Origin: Cyclobacteriaceae bacterium
GTDB taxonomy: Bacteria > Bacteroidota > Bacteroidia > Cytophagales > Cyclobacteriaceae
Reading direction: 5' to 3'
DNA: 64,000 nt
NCBI GenBank assembly: GCA_028284125.1
Contig: JANQSI010000013.1
Span: 186,001-250,000 of the forward strand
Part shown: one piece after another, positions 1-8,501 of the stretch
Layout: every line of letters begins with the position of its first letter
Numbering within the stretch: position 1 is the first letter of the stretch
The notes under the pieces: model-generated
The model's database searches: none
What the model was told of the DNA's origin: nothing
Seen by the model: the letters and a program-made list of their open reading frames with translations, nothing else
Translations under genes and position numbers: made by a program

Positions 1-695
1 CTCACGCTAAAAAAGAAATCCTAAGAACAGTTGCTGAACTGAACGTGGGGCAATTATTTATTACTCATCATCATGAAGATCACTCTGGAAACATAGAAGC
101 TATCAAAGCAAAGTTTGGATGTTCAGTATCTGCTTCAGCGTTGTGTTGTGAAATAATGAAAGATCCACCTCCAATAAGCTTCGCTCAAAAACTGGTTTGG
201 GGTTCCAGACCGTCCAACTGTGATCTCGTTCCAATTGTAAGTGATTATCTCGAAACTCCAAATCATCGTTTCACCATTATTCCAATTCCAGGTCATGCAA
301 GTGATATGGTTGCCTTGTATGAACCGGAAGAGAAATGGCTATTCTCAGCAGATCTTTACATCAATTCCTACATTGGATACTTCCTCGATAATGAAAGTAT
401 TGTCCAACAGATTGAGTCCATCAAGAAAGTATTAAAACTTGATTTCAGAGTGATGTTTTGCAGTCATAGCCCTCAACTTGAAAATGGTAGGAAAAAGCTG
501 GAAGAAAAGTTACAATTTCTTGAAGGCTTTAATCATAGTGTGGTTGATCTTTATGAAAAGGGCTTTAACGAAAAAGAGATTTTCAAAGCGCTAAAACTGA
601 AAGAAAATCAATTTGTTTACCTCCTCTCAGGAAAACATCTTTCAAAACGAAACATGGTAAGGTCTGCAATCAGAGACTTTGCAGGGAAATCCTAG
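1..695 (+). CDS. MBL-fold metallo-hydrolase (5' partial)
   Basis: The reading frame is already open at base 3, so the N-terminus lies outside the window. The visible part carries the metallo-beta-lactamase metal motif HHHEDHSGN and a later GHASD segment, which supply ligands for a binuclear zinc site. After the hydrolase core there is a helical tail of about 60 residues (FNEKEIFKALKLKE...) that looks like the winged-helix end of LACTB2-type hydrolases. A GTG at 45 is not a plausible start because the fold would lose its first strands. Its stop overlaps the stop of the convergent next gene by 4 bases. The substrate is not predictable. Confidence 0.85.
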   Translation, partial: HAKKEILRTVAELNVGQLFITHHHEDHSGNIEAIKAKFGCSVSASALCCEIMKDPPPISFAQKLVWGSRPSNCDLVPIVSDYLETPNHRFTIIPIPGHASDMVALYEPEEKWLFSADLYINSYIGYFLDNESIVQQIESIKKVLKLDFRVMFCSHSPQLENGRKKLEEKLQFLEGFNHSVVDLYEKGFNEKEIFKALKLKENQFVYLLSGKHLSKRNMVRSAIRDFAGKS

Positions 696-1573
696 TCCTT
701 GCTAAACGTCAATTGTCGGACCTCTGTTCCATCCACATTCATTGAGAATACCCCTCTTTTTCCAGTTTTACCCGAAGTGAAGAACACCTTTTCCCCGTCA
801 GGTGAATAAACTGGTCCATGATCTCGGTAGCAATTAGAAGTTAGCTGCTTACGGTTCTTTCCATCCACACCGACTTCATATATTTCTGCGCCATCCCAAG
901 ATGAGCCAGCTACAACAACAGAAGAGGGCTCTCTGCTATACCAGATTACTTTGCGACCATCAGGAGACCAGCTTGGCACTCTATCTGACCTGGGATCATT
1001 GGTAAGTCTTTTTACCTCGGTTCCATCTATATTCATCGTATAGATTTCATTGTTTCCATCTCTGTTTGACACAAAAACTATTTTTTCTCCATCGGGCGAA
1101 ATTGAAGGGGTTTGATCTGATACTTCATTATTCGTGATGCGCTTCGAATTTTCTCCGTTAGCATCCATCAGGTATATTTCATTATTGCCATCCTCGTCTG
1201 AATAGTAAATAATCTTTTCACCATCAGGCGACCAGTGTGGATCCGCATATTCGTGATCCCCTTCCATCAGGATTCTAAAGTCTGATCCATCTAGGTCTAT
1301 GGTACATATGATCGTTTTTTCATCTTTGAGTACCATGAAGAGTATTTTATTTCCATCTGGTGATAAAAAGGGATAATAGCAACTCATTTCCAGTTTTGTT
1401 ACTTGAGTCTGATTTGAACCATCGGGAGCCATTACAAAAACTTGATTAATAGACCCAACCATTGAAGTATAAACTACTTTTTCTCCATTTGATGAAAGAG
1501 ATGGATCTCTCGATTGGGCCAATAACTGAACAGAAATGCACCAAAGTGCTAAAGCAAACAGTTGTGTTTTCAT
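692..1573 (-). CDS. TolB-like PD40 beta-propeller protein, exported
   Basis: The 293-residue protein starts with a signal peptide (MKTQLFALALWCISVQLLAQ). It then consists of about six copies of a roughly 43-residue repeat with the core (W/S)SPDGEKIxYxS...NNEIYxMNxDG, the PD40/TolB propeller signature. It is therefore a periplasmic or surface beta-propeller, probably a binding or scaffold protein; no catalytic domain is fused to it. It converges on the upstream hydrolase gene with a 4-base overlap of stops. A 95-base gap with no recognisable signal separates its start from the lysR gene behind it. The ligand is unknown. Confidence 0.85.
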   Translation of the reverse strand: MKTQLFALALWCISVQLLAQSRDPSLSSNGEKVVYTSMVGSINQVFVMAPDGSNQTQVTKLEMSCYYPFLSPDGNKILFMVLKDEKTIICTIDLDGSDFRILMEGDHEYADPHWSPDGEKIIYYSDEDGNNEIYLMDANGENSKRITNNEVSDQTPSISPDGEKIVFVSNRDGNNEIYTMNIDGTEVKRLTNDPRSDRVPSWSPDGRKVIWYSREPSSVVVAGSSWDGAEIYEVGVDGKNRKQLTSNCYRDHGPVYSPDGEKVFFTSGKTGKRGVFSMNVDGTEVRQLTFSKD

Positions 1574-1668
1574 GAAAAATAATGATTTCTAGAGTCCAAT
1601 ACTACACGAACTGAATTGCAATCTGATTGACGATAATGTACAAATACTTCCAGATGGACAATTAATGG

Positions 1669-2583
1669 CTAAAGTGCTGCCCAACCAAAATGTTCGTCGG
1701 CTATGGTGATTTTATTCTCCTCCATGAAGTTGATCAACTCCTCATGCGCAGGAGTTAGTTTTTTCCCCTTGTTGTAAACCAGATTCCAGTTGGTTGTTAT
1801 TGGTAAACCTCTGATGGGAAATATTTTCATTGTGTTGTTTGCAAGTTCATTTCTTAACCCGATTAATGGAACAATCGAGAGTCCGATACCCGCATTTATT
1901 GCTTGCTTTACAGCCTCATTCGAGACGAGCTCCATAGTCTTTCCAACTGCCACATTATGCCTGCTAAGAAATCTCTCCATTGCATTTCTAGTAGCAGAGC
2001 CTTCTTCCCTGAAAATGAGTGTTGCTTTTTTCAAGTCAGACAAGCGTTTAATTGTATGAGGATAAGTACTACTTCCGACTAAGTACAGACGATTTTCCAT
2101 AAGCTCAATCGAGTTGATTGATACTTCCTTGGGAATGACAGAAACCAATGAAAAATCACTATCATTTTTAATCAGCCCTTCAACCACTCGGTTCTTATTC
2201 GAAACGTCAATTGAAATTTCAACCCCCGGATACTTATCCATAAATGGTTTAAGAAAATAGGGTATCACATACTTGCCAGTGGAGACTACTGAAATCTTTA
2301 TTTTTCCAGAAAGCAGACCCTTGTATTGTTCGATTGTGTATCGAATAGCGTCGGCTTCTTCCAGGATTTTTCGGCTTGTCTCCGCAATCTTTTGACCAAA
2401 ATCGGTAATGTATAATTGTCTTCCGACCACTTCGGTGAGAGGTAATTCAAATTGATCTTGTAATTTTTTTAACTGAATTGATACGGCTGGCTGTGTCAAA
2501 TAGAGCTCTTCTGAAGCCTTCGTAATACTCTGACAATCAACTACTTTAAGGAAAATCTTTAACTGGTGTAATGTATAATTCAT
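1669..2583 (-). CDS. LysR-family regulator, CbbR-like
   Basis: The 304-residue protein has the LysR winged helix-turn-helix at residues 3-62 (TQPAVSIQLKKLQ) and a type 2 periplasmic-binding effector domain from about residue 90. The helix-turn-helix and early effector region resemble CbbR/RbcR-type regulators, which control carbon fixation and inorganic-carbon uptake in autotrophs. It is divergent from the small gene at 2679 across a 95-base region holding an operator that recurs three times around the dabAB operon 25 kb away. I infer that it controls that set of genes and probably itself. No rubisco gene is in view, so the effector and targets are inference. Confidence 0.88.
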   Translation of the reverse strand: MNYTLHQLKIFLKVVDCQSITKASEELYLTQPAVSIQLKKLQDQFELPLTEVVGRQLYITDFGQKIAETSRKILEEADAIRYTIEQYKGLLSGKIKISVVSTGKYVIPYFLKPFMDKYPGVEISIDVSNKNRVVEGLIKNDSDFSLVSVIPKEVSINSIELMENRLYLVGSSTYPHTIKRLSDLKKATLIFREEGSATRNAMERFLSRHNVAVGKTMELVSNEAVKQAINAGIGLSIVPLIGLRNELANNTMKIFPIRGLPITTNWNLVYNKGKKLTPAHEELINFMEENKITIADEHFGWAAL

Positions 2584-2601
2584 ATATCAAAATATATGCA
2601 A

Positions 2602-2650
2602 TATATAAAATATTTAAATAATTATTTATGAATCATTAAGTTCATATTTG
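2602..2650 (+). promoter_or_regulatory. Operator 1 and promoter of the candidate inorganic-carbon regulon
   Basis: The arms TATATAA (2602-2608) and TTATGAA (2626-2632) are separated by 17 bases that include TATTTAAATA. Ten bases after the right arm comes CATATTTG (2643-2650), a near match to the Bacteroidetes -7 element TAnnTTTG. There is no good -33 TTTG; the operator sits in its place, as expected for an activator-dependent promoter. The same arrangement recurs near 28962, 29214 and 30078. It serves the gene at 2679 and possibly the divergent lysR. Confidence 0.7.
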
Positions 2651-2678
2651 CGTCATACTAACCAAATGAAATGAAGAT

Positions 2679-3056
2679 ATGACGTTACTAATCAACACTC
2701 CGGTTTCTGCTACCACAGATGAAGATTTGAATCTGGATCAGGAACCAAAGTCATCAGGTAAATCTCAAGATGAATTGACAATTATTCAAAAATCAAAGTA
2801 TACGCATCCAAGCGCTATGCCCGATCATTTGAAAGAGAATCTGCAAAAGGAAAATTCTCAAATGCCTCAGCAGTTCATCGAGATGATGCGAAAGAAAGGA
2901 GTAGATGATAGTGAAAACATGAAATGGCAAAATGACCATGTTGTAGAAGTCAATAGTTTAACGCAAAAAGACTTACATGACTTCATTTTGCATGCTGAAA
3001 CGCTAGGTAAAAAGATTACATATTCGAAACAAACAATTATCAGTATATCGAATTAA
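2679..3056 (+). CDS. Small unknown protein, paralogue of the first dab-operon gene
   Basis: The product is a 125-residue soluble, charged protein that I do not recognise. Its last 27 residues (starting LHDFILHAETLGKKITYSKQ) align with the C-terminus of the 124-residue product at 28540-28914 (LHSFILKAEEFGKNITYTKS). Both begin M-T/S-LL and have a low-complexity acidic middle. The two genes also share promoter architecture: operator arm to start codon is 46 bases here and 47 there. No signal peptide or membrane segment is visible. A role beside the Dab inorganic-carbon transporter is suggested only by the paralogue's position and the shared operator. Confidence 0.8.
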   Translation: MTLLINTPVSATTDEDLNLDQEPKSSGKSQDELTIIQKSKYTHPSAMPDHLKENLQKENSQMPQQFIEMMRKKGVDDSENMKWQNDHVVEVNSLTQKDLHDFILHAETLGKKITYSKQTIISISN

Positions 3057-3062
3057 GGATAC

Positions 3063-3097
3063 TGTTTGGGTAGTTTCTAACTCTCACTACCCAAACA
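3063..3097 (+). other. Perfect 12-bp hairpin in the 3' UTR
   Basis: The arms 3063-3074 (TGTTTGGGTAGT) and 3086-3097 pair over 12 bases around an 11-base loop, 6 bases after the stop codon. There is no U-tract, so it is not a terminator. It may stabilise the 3' end or serve as an RNA processing site. Confidence 0.6.
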
Positions 3098-3160
3098 AAC
3101 ACCTCAAAGATTTCAATTTATAATAGTTAAGTTTTACTACATAATTGAGTTGGTTAGTCA

Positions 3161-3197
3161 GCCTCTCCTCGTTTGATCGAGGGAGGCTATTTTTTTA
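3161..3197 (+). terminator. Intrinsic terminator after the small gene at 2679
   Basis: GCCTCTCCTCG pairs with CGAGGGAGGC around a short loop and is followed by a run of seven T. It is preceded by GAGTTGGTTAGTCAG, which resembles GAGTTAGTCAG in front of the terminator at 30576. Confidence 0.8.
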
Positions 3198-3209
3198 ACT
3201 AGCGACTTC

Positions 3210-5270
3210 TTAATTATTTCTTGGCTTGAAATCTGCAGCTACCCATAGTGGATCACTTTCGTAGTAGTTTCCATTGGTGACAACCGCTGAAACTGTTCTT
3301 AGATTCTCAATATTCTCCAGGGGATTTTTGTTCAAAATTGCTATATCAGCCTCCTTCCCAATTTCCAATGTTCCGGTATCCATATCCAATCCCATCGCTT
3401 TTGCTGGAATGATGGTGGCAGTTTTGATTGCTTCAAGTGGGGTAAGACCACCCAACTTATGATAGGTTTCTATCTCTAGATAAAGACTGTAAACAGGCAC
3501 CACATTATCCGTTCCAGCAACAATCGGTACGCCTGCTCGATAAAAATCTCCGATCACTTTCATCGTTCTTTTGTTCCCATTCTCTGCCAGCTCTGCACGC
3601 CTTGGACTGACGCCACTACGGAATCTCTTTCCTTCCCAGAGCTCATATGCAATTCTTCCTGCATCAGGTTCTACAACTTCAATTGGAGTACCTCGCGGAA
3701 CATTTCTTATCACATTCAAAGCAATCGTTGGATCAAGAACAGTTTCATATTTAAGAAAGAATTCAGTTGCTCGTTCGATTTGGTTCTTGGTTAGTGCTCT
3801 TTCATTAAGGAAGTTTCTACCCAATTCTAATGTCGTTTTCTCCGGAAACAAGACCGTCAAAAAAAGCCCACTGTGGCTCAATTGGTTCATACCTCTTTCC
3901 ACTGCTTCAACGGCATTACCAACAGCATTCGGTACATGACCAGTCGTAGTGATTCCAAGTTTATGTGCTTCTTCCGAAAGCACACTCACCACTTCAGGTT
4001 CTACGGAGGTATAGATTTTTATCTGGTTATATCCTTTTTCGTAATACATAGCCACTACTTGCCGAGCTTCCTCCGGAGTAGTGGCTCGGATTATTCCGTT
4101 TCCTCTAATTCCGGCACCATCTGTCATTCCGGCAAGGAGAATATCCGGGCCTATGGCACCTTCTTTAGCAATCGCATCTCTAAATGCCGTGGCAAATTCA
4201 ATTTCATTTCCATTGTCTCTGATGGTGGTAATACCTCCGGCAAGATAAGCGGGCGCCCATTGTACCTGATTGGAATGAGCATGCATGTCCCATAGCCCGG
4301 GTATCAATGTTTTTCCAGCTACGTCAATGACTGTGGCACCTTCCGGAACTTCAACATCAGAACTCTTTCCAATAGCCTTAATTCGACCATTTTCAATCAG
4401 CATTGTCATGTCGAGTTTTGTTTCATCGCTCAATCCATCAACTAAATCCCCACCAATCAAAGCAGTGATCGAACCTTGTTCCTTTTTTAGGTCTCTCGTG
4501 TACTTTGAAAGTGCATTCATTTGCTCGATTACATTGCCAGCGATGAAGGTTGGCAAAGCTTCTTCGTATCCTTTCTTGATTAGTTCTCTGATCTGAGTAT
4601 TAGCCTTAACTAATGCCACCAAATTTTTGGATTGATCAAGCCACACTGTTCTTCCGCCCCAGTTGATACCCTCTACCACATAGCGATCCAGGAGCTCTTT
4701 TTCTCCATTAATAACTACTTCGTCCTGTCCAGTTTTCGTAATTGTAACCTCACCTCTTGGGAACGTTGGAACTGAAGATTCTCCATTTCTGAAATAGTAG
4801 TGATACAACATCATTTCCATAGCCGCAGGGATATTGCTGTGCAATGGAAAAAATGAAGATGGACGAGCAGTAGCTACCACTTCAAATCTTTTTTCCCAAA
4901 CAGAAATGCTATCTGAGTTAACCTCGACTCTTAAAATATTGGTCGTATCGCCATTGGCAATTCGTCGATTTACATAGAAAGAGGGAACCAAGTTTTTGTC
5001 AAGTCGAAGCTCGGCCTGAACTCCGGTAATTCGTCCACGCTCATTTTCTCCTTGAAGAGATTGAACGATGATAGATTCTTGATCTGAGGTTATTGAATAA
5101 GATTCTTCTCCAATCAACGATTGTCTTCTATACACCAAAAATTCTCCCTCCTCATTGAAATCACTTCGAAAGGACGATGAAGTGCATCCTGTAAATTGAA
5201 GTAGTATTATCGAGCTAATCAGACACCATTTAATAAATCGGATAGGCTGTGAGTAGATGCGGAATTTCAT
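3210..5270 (-). CDS. Amidohydrolase-family lipoprotein
   Basis: The 686-residue protein begins with a lipoprotein signal ending in LLQFTGC (Cys29), so it is probably anchored in the outer or inner membrane. An N-terminal domain of about 230 residues of unknown role is followed by a complete metal-dependent amidohydrolase domain. Visible ligand motifs are DMHAHS near residue 330, TTGHVP, QLSHSG and VAGTDN. This order matches the imidazolonepropionase/prolidase-like branch that often acts on cyclic or N-acylated amino acids and dipeptides. It lies upstream of an M19 dipeptidase on the same strand, with a 63-base gap before this gene's start. The substrate is not known. Confidence 0.88.
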   Translation of the reverse strand: MKFRIYSQPIRFIKWCLISSIILLQFTGCTSSSFRSDFNEEGEFLVYRRQSLIGEESYSITSDQESIIVQSLQGENERGRITGVQAELRLDKNLVPSFYVNRRIANGDTTNILRVEVNSDSISVWEKRFEVVATARPSSFFPLHSNIPAAMEMMLYHYYFRNGESSVPTFPRGEVTITKTGQDEVVINGEKELLDRYVVEGINWGGRTVWLDQSKNLVALVKANTQIRELIKKGYEEALPTFIAGNVIEQMNALSKYTRDLKKEQGSITALIGGDLVDGLSDETKLDMTMLIENGRIKAIGKSSDVEVPEGATVIDVAGKTLIPGLWDMHAHSNQVQWAPAYLAGGITTIRDNGNEIEFATAFRDAIAKEGAIGPDILLAGMTDGAGIRGNGIIRATTPEEARQVVAMYYEKGYNQIKIYTSVEPEVVSVLSEEAHKLGITTTGHVPNAVGNAVEAVERGMNQLSHSGLFLTVLFPEKTTLELGRNFLNERALTKNQIERATEFFLKYETVLDPTIALNVIRNVPRGTPIEVVEPDAGRIAYELWEGKRFRSGVSPRRAELAENGNKRTMKVIGDFYRAGVPIVAGTDNVVPVYSLYLEIETYHKLGGLTPLEAIKTATIIPAKAMGLDMDTGTLEIGKEADIAILNKNPLENIENLRTVSAVVTNGNYYESDPLWVAADFKPRNN

Positions 5271-5333
5271 ACTTGGTTAGGCTTAGGTATATGAAAGCTA
5301 CTGAAATTCCGCTCGAATTAGAATGAAATGAAG

Positions 5334-6320
5334 CTAACTCCAGGTTCTCTTTAAATAACCTATCACATTCTCGTGAGCAATTTTAGATACTTGATCTGGA
5401 GTTAATCGCTTGGAAAGTTCATCAATGATTGATGGATACCGATCCGCACTTTCATGTTCTTTATGAAAAAAGGGAATTCTAGATGGATCAGGATGGCTTC
5501 CGGGGTGAAAAAAATCTGCGCCAAAACAAAGCGAATTTTCGGCACCGAGAGAAAGCCCATGTTCAACATGATCATAAAGCACATTTGGATCTTCATTGTT
5601 CACAAATGCACGAACGAAATTCATCCCAATTAATCCCTCTCGATTAATAATTTCTTTCGCAATGGTGTCTGTCAAATTCCTGGGATGATCAAAGATTTCT
5701 CTGAAATTCGAATGGCTAGCAATCACTGGGACGTTCAAACCCCTTTTCGTGATGTGGTCAAGAATTCCATCAGCTAATGTATCACTCGTGTGTGAAAAAT
5801 CAATGGCAATTTTTCTACCATCCAAATAGTCGAGCAAAGCTTTCCCATCTTCCTTCAAGCCGGCATCACTGTAATTGCCGCCCCCAAACCTGTTCTCCAT
5901 GTGATGCGTCATTGTGATGTACAACACCTTTGTGGTGTTCTGGATGATTTCTTCCAATTTTTTAAATCCATCATCCAATGATTCATCTTCTTCACAAAAT
6001 CCAGATGCATTTTCAATCGCAGCTACAATTCCAATTGAAGTAGTGTCTTTGATCTCAACTTCGTCCGGTTTTGTAATCGAACTGAAATCATCACCATGCT
6101 TGGAAAGAAGTTCTTTAAATATCAAACTCTGATTAAGAGCCAACTCGGTACTTCCCTTCTCTGTGGCTGTATAAATAGCTAAAATCTGTAGTCCTACATT
6201 CCCGGCTTTCAAAGACGGGATTGAACATCCGATTTCATCAGTAGCAAAAGGATGGGCATTCGGAACTTCTTCTAAATAGCTCAAAAGATCACAATGGAGG
6301 TCTATAACAGGTGGATACAT
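5334..6320 (-). CDS. Membrane-dipeptidase-type (M19) peptidase
   Basis: The 328-residue protein starts with the M19 metal motif DLHCD (His9, Asp11). It later has ASHSNFREI and GMNFVRAF, and ends with CFGADFFHPG, all typical of renal-dipeptidase-like zinc enzymes. No signal peptide is visible, so a cytoplasmic location is likely, unlike the neighbouring amidohydrolase lipoprotein. Enzymes of this family hydrolyse dipeptides, including some with D-residues. The length is near the family norm, and the chosen start leaves the metal motif nine residues from the N-terminus, as usual in the short bacterial forms. Confidence 0.9.
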   Translation of the reverse strand: MYPPVIDLHCDLLSYLEEVPNAHPFATDEIGCSIPSLKAGNVGLQILAIYTATEKGSTELALNQSLIFKELLSKHGDDFSSITKPDEVEIKDTTSIGIVAAIENASGFCEEDESLDDGFKKLEEIIQNTTKVLYITMTHHMENRFGGGNYSDAGLKEDGKALLDYLDGRKIAIDFSHTSDTLADGILDHITKRGLNVPVIASHSNFREIFDHPRNLTDTIAKEIINREGLIGMNFVRAFVNNEDPNVLYDHVEHGLSLGAENSLCFGADFFHPGSHPDPSRIPFFHKEHESADRYPSIIDELSKRLTPDQVSKIAHENVIGYLKRTWS

Positions 6321-6358
6321 CTTCTAAAATTATTTAAATTGAAAATGAAGAGTGCAAT

Positions 6359-6925
6359 ATGAGAATTATTACCATACATATCTGTCTGATTCTTGCTATT
6401 AATTTAAATGCGCAGGCCGTCAGAGTTGAAATGCAAACCGAAATTGGAAATATTGTTGCGGAACTCTATCCTGACAAAGCACCAATTACGGTAGCCAACT
6501 TTGTCAAGTACATTGAGAATGATCAGTATACGGGAGCTCATTTCTATCGAGTAGTGCGAATGGACAATCAGCCAAACAATGAAGTGAAAATTGAAGTCAT
6601 TCAGGGTGGACTGGGGTTTGGTAGCGAACGCCCTTATCCACCAATTGAACATGAAACAACTGATCAAACAGGGTTAATGCATATGGACGGGACGCTTTCA
6701 ATGGCCAGATCCAAACCAGGGTCAGCAAGCTCTGAAATCTTCATTTGTATTGGAGATCAGCCAGAGTTGGATTTTGGCGGAAAAAGAAATCCTGATGGAC
6801 AAGGATTCGCGGCATTTGGACAAGTGGTTGAAGGGATGGATGTTGTGAGAAAAATTCAAAATATGAAATCGGATGGTCAAAGACTTACTGAGACAGTAGC
6901 AATTACTTCGATAACTATTATGTAA
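6359..6925 (+). CDS. Secreted cyclophilin-type peptidyl-prolyl isomerase
   Basis: The 188-residue protein has a short signal peptide (MRIITIHICLILAINLNAQA) and then one cyclophilin domain. It opens with VEMQTEIGNIVAELYPDKAP and contains FYRVVRM, IQGG, GTLSMAR and FGQVVEGMDVVRKI. These are the usual catalytic-core stretches, although the Arg-Phe-His set is partly altered (GAHFYRVV). It probably assists proline isomerisation of exported proteins in the periplasm. It is a single gene, transcribed away from the dipeptidase gene. Confidence 0.92.
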   Translation: MRIITIHICLILAINLNAQAVRVEMQTEIGNIVAELYPDKAPITVANFVKYIENDQYTGAHFYRVVRMDNQPNNEVKIEVIQGGLGFGSERPYPPIEHETTDQTGLMHMDGTLSMARSKPGSASSEIFICIGDQPELDFGGKRNPDGQGFAAFGQVVEGMDVVRKIQNMKSDGQRLTETVAITSITIM

Positions 6926-6991
6926 CAGGATATTATTTTTTTTATCCACGGAAATTTATTTACTTGAACAGACTTAAAAACAATTTCTAAT

Positions 6992-7291
6992 ATGAAAGCA
7001 AAAATTTCAATCCTAGCACTTTTTGTGCTCTTATCTTTTGGGGCAGCTGCTTCGGACACCAACAATACCACACCTACTGAAACCACTAGTCAACGAGCTA
7101 CCGAGCTTTTAGAGCGAGTGAATGAAATTAAGGAGATGGACTTTAAGGAGATGGACCGATCAGAAAAGAAAGCCATCAAGAAAGAACTTAAGGGTATCAA
7201 AAAAGAATTGAAGGCTGAGGGCTTAGATGATAAGGTGAGTATCTCCATTGGAGCGATCATCATTATTATCCTGGTACTTATCCTTATCTAA
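6992..7291 (+). CDS. Small exported protein with C-terminal hydrophobic anchor
   Basis: The 99-residue protein has an N-terminal signal peptide ending around GAAASD and a Thr/Asn-rich linker. A strongly charged helical segment follows (EMDRSEKKAIKKELKGIKKE), then a C-terminal hydrophobic run rich in Ile and Leu. Similar short proteins with a poly-Ile tail are common in Bacteroidetes but have no known function. It lies 66 bases after the cyclophilin gene and may be co-transcribed with it. Confidence 0.75.
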   Translation: MKAKISILALFVLLSFGAAASDTNNTTPTETTSQRATELLERVNEIKEMDFKEMDRSEKKAIKKELKGIKKELKAEGLDDKVSISIGAIIIIILVLILI

Positions 7292-7353
7292 AAATATTGG
7301 CTAGATCCAAGGCTCAAAGCGGGCCTGGGTCTACTGCCATATTTCATACATTC

Positions 7354-8430
7354 TCATCGCTCGTTTAGCCCACCAACGAAACTTTCCAGTTTTTCAAAAA
7401 ATAACTCAGCCTCATCGCTGAATATGTTGTGTCCTGAATTTTCAAACAACATGAACTGTGCATTGGGGTGATTTTCACTAATTAGATCTTTTTTTCTTTC
7501 GCTCCAGGTAAGGTCCCAAAGTCCTTCACAAATCAACGTTGGAACTTCAAAATCATCGAATTTTCCAGATAGATCATATTGTTGATAGCTCCTGGACATG
7601 ACTTGATTAAACCCTTCATCATGGATCCATTCATATAAAGATGAGCGAATGAATTCTTCCTCTGTTGGTTTCAAATAGTTCTGTCGTTTCCAATCTCCGT
7701 TTATTCCTTTGTTGTACATGAATTGGAATTGAGAGATCTCCCCTGATCTGTAAAGATGATATATTTCTCTGATCTTCTCACTCTCCTCCGAACTTATGTA
7801 ATCGTATTGTCTGGTTGGCCATAGTAAATCATTTTCGAACATGGGGGAAGCATTGATTAAAACCATTCCCAGCACATTTTCCTTAAACTTTGATGAGTAG
7901 TATTGGGCTAAAGCTCCACCATAGGAATAACCGACTAGAATAATTTTCTCTATTCCAAGACTTTTTCGCAGTTCTTCCAGGTCGTTGACTGCTTGCTCAA
8001 ATGAATAGCCATTTTCCCCTTTCACATAGCCAGATTGTCCACAGCCTCGCTGATCGTAATACACCACTTTTGAAAACTTAGCGGCTTTACTAAACCAGGG
8101 ATGAAAATAATGTTGAGTGCCGCCCGGTCCACCGTGCAAGAGAATCATGGGCAATCCTTTGCCTTCAACTTCCACATACAAATCAACATCTCCGATATTG
8201 ACCAGTTTCTTCTCACCCGAAAAACTTGAGAGTCTCGGCAGACTATCTATTTCAAGATGTATTGATTCTTCAACATGAGGAATATTATCAATGGCTTTTT
8301 CTCTGGGTTTCTCTGCTTCATTTTTATCTGACTGAGAAGAACAGCCAAATGAAATCAACACTATGAAAGATGATAAAATGAACTTCCTTTGTTTTGAATG
8401 TGATTTCAGGCTTATCGTGGTAGGCATCAA
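7354..8430 (-). CDS. Alpha/beta-hydrolase lipoprotein, proline-iminopeptidase-like
   Basis: The 358-residue protein has a long basic N-terminus and a lipobox ending at Cys30 (VLISFGC). The hydrolase core shows the oxyanion motif HGGPGG (residues 99-104), DQRGCGQS, the nucleophile elbow GYSYGG (Ser169) and a C-terminal GHN, as in proline iminopeptidases and related S33 enzymes. It is probably an envelope-attached peptidase or esterase. The start could also be the second Met. It converges with the small gene ending at 7291; a weak stem (about 7303-7331) without a U-tract lies between them. Confidence 0.88.
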   Translation of the reverse strand: MMPTTISLKSHSKQRKFILSSFIVLISFGCSSQSDKNEAEKPREKAIDNIPHVEESIHLEIDSLPRLSSFSGEKKLVNIGDVDLYVEVEGKGLPMILLHGGPGGTQHYFHPWFSKAAKFSKVVYYDQRGCGQSGYVKGENGYSFEQAVNDLEELRKSLGIEKIILVGYSYGGALAQYYSSKFKENVLGMVLINASPMFENDLLWPTRQYDYISSEESEKIREIYHLYRSGEISQFQFMYNKGINGDWKRQNYLKPTEEEFIRSSLYEWIHDEGFNQVMSRSYQQYDLSGKFDDFEVPTLICEGLWDLTWSERKKDLISENHPNAQFMLFENSGHNIFSDEAELFFEKLESFVGGLNER

Positions 8431-8501
8431 AAAAGTTCTATTTAGAAGTTCAGGTTAACGAGTTCCTGATAAGGATGTTGTCAACTGCTTTTTGAAGGAG
8501 A

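Noticed and set aside
7303-7331. Stem between the genes at 7291 and 7354 as a bidirectional terminator
   Set aside because: The stem has a bulge and a G.T pair and no T-run on either strand; evidence is too weak to annotate.
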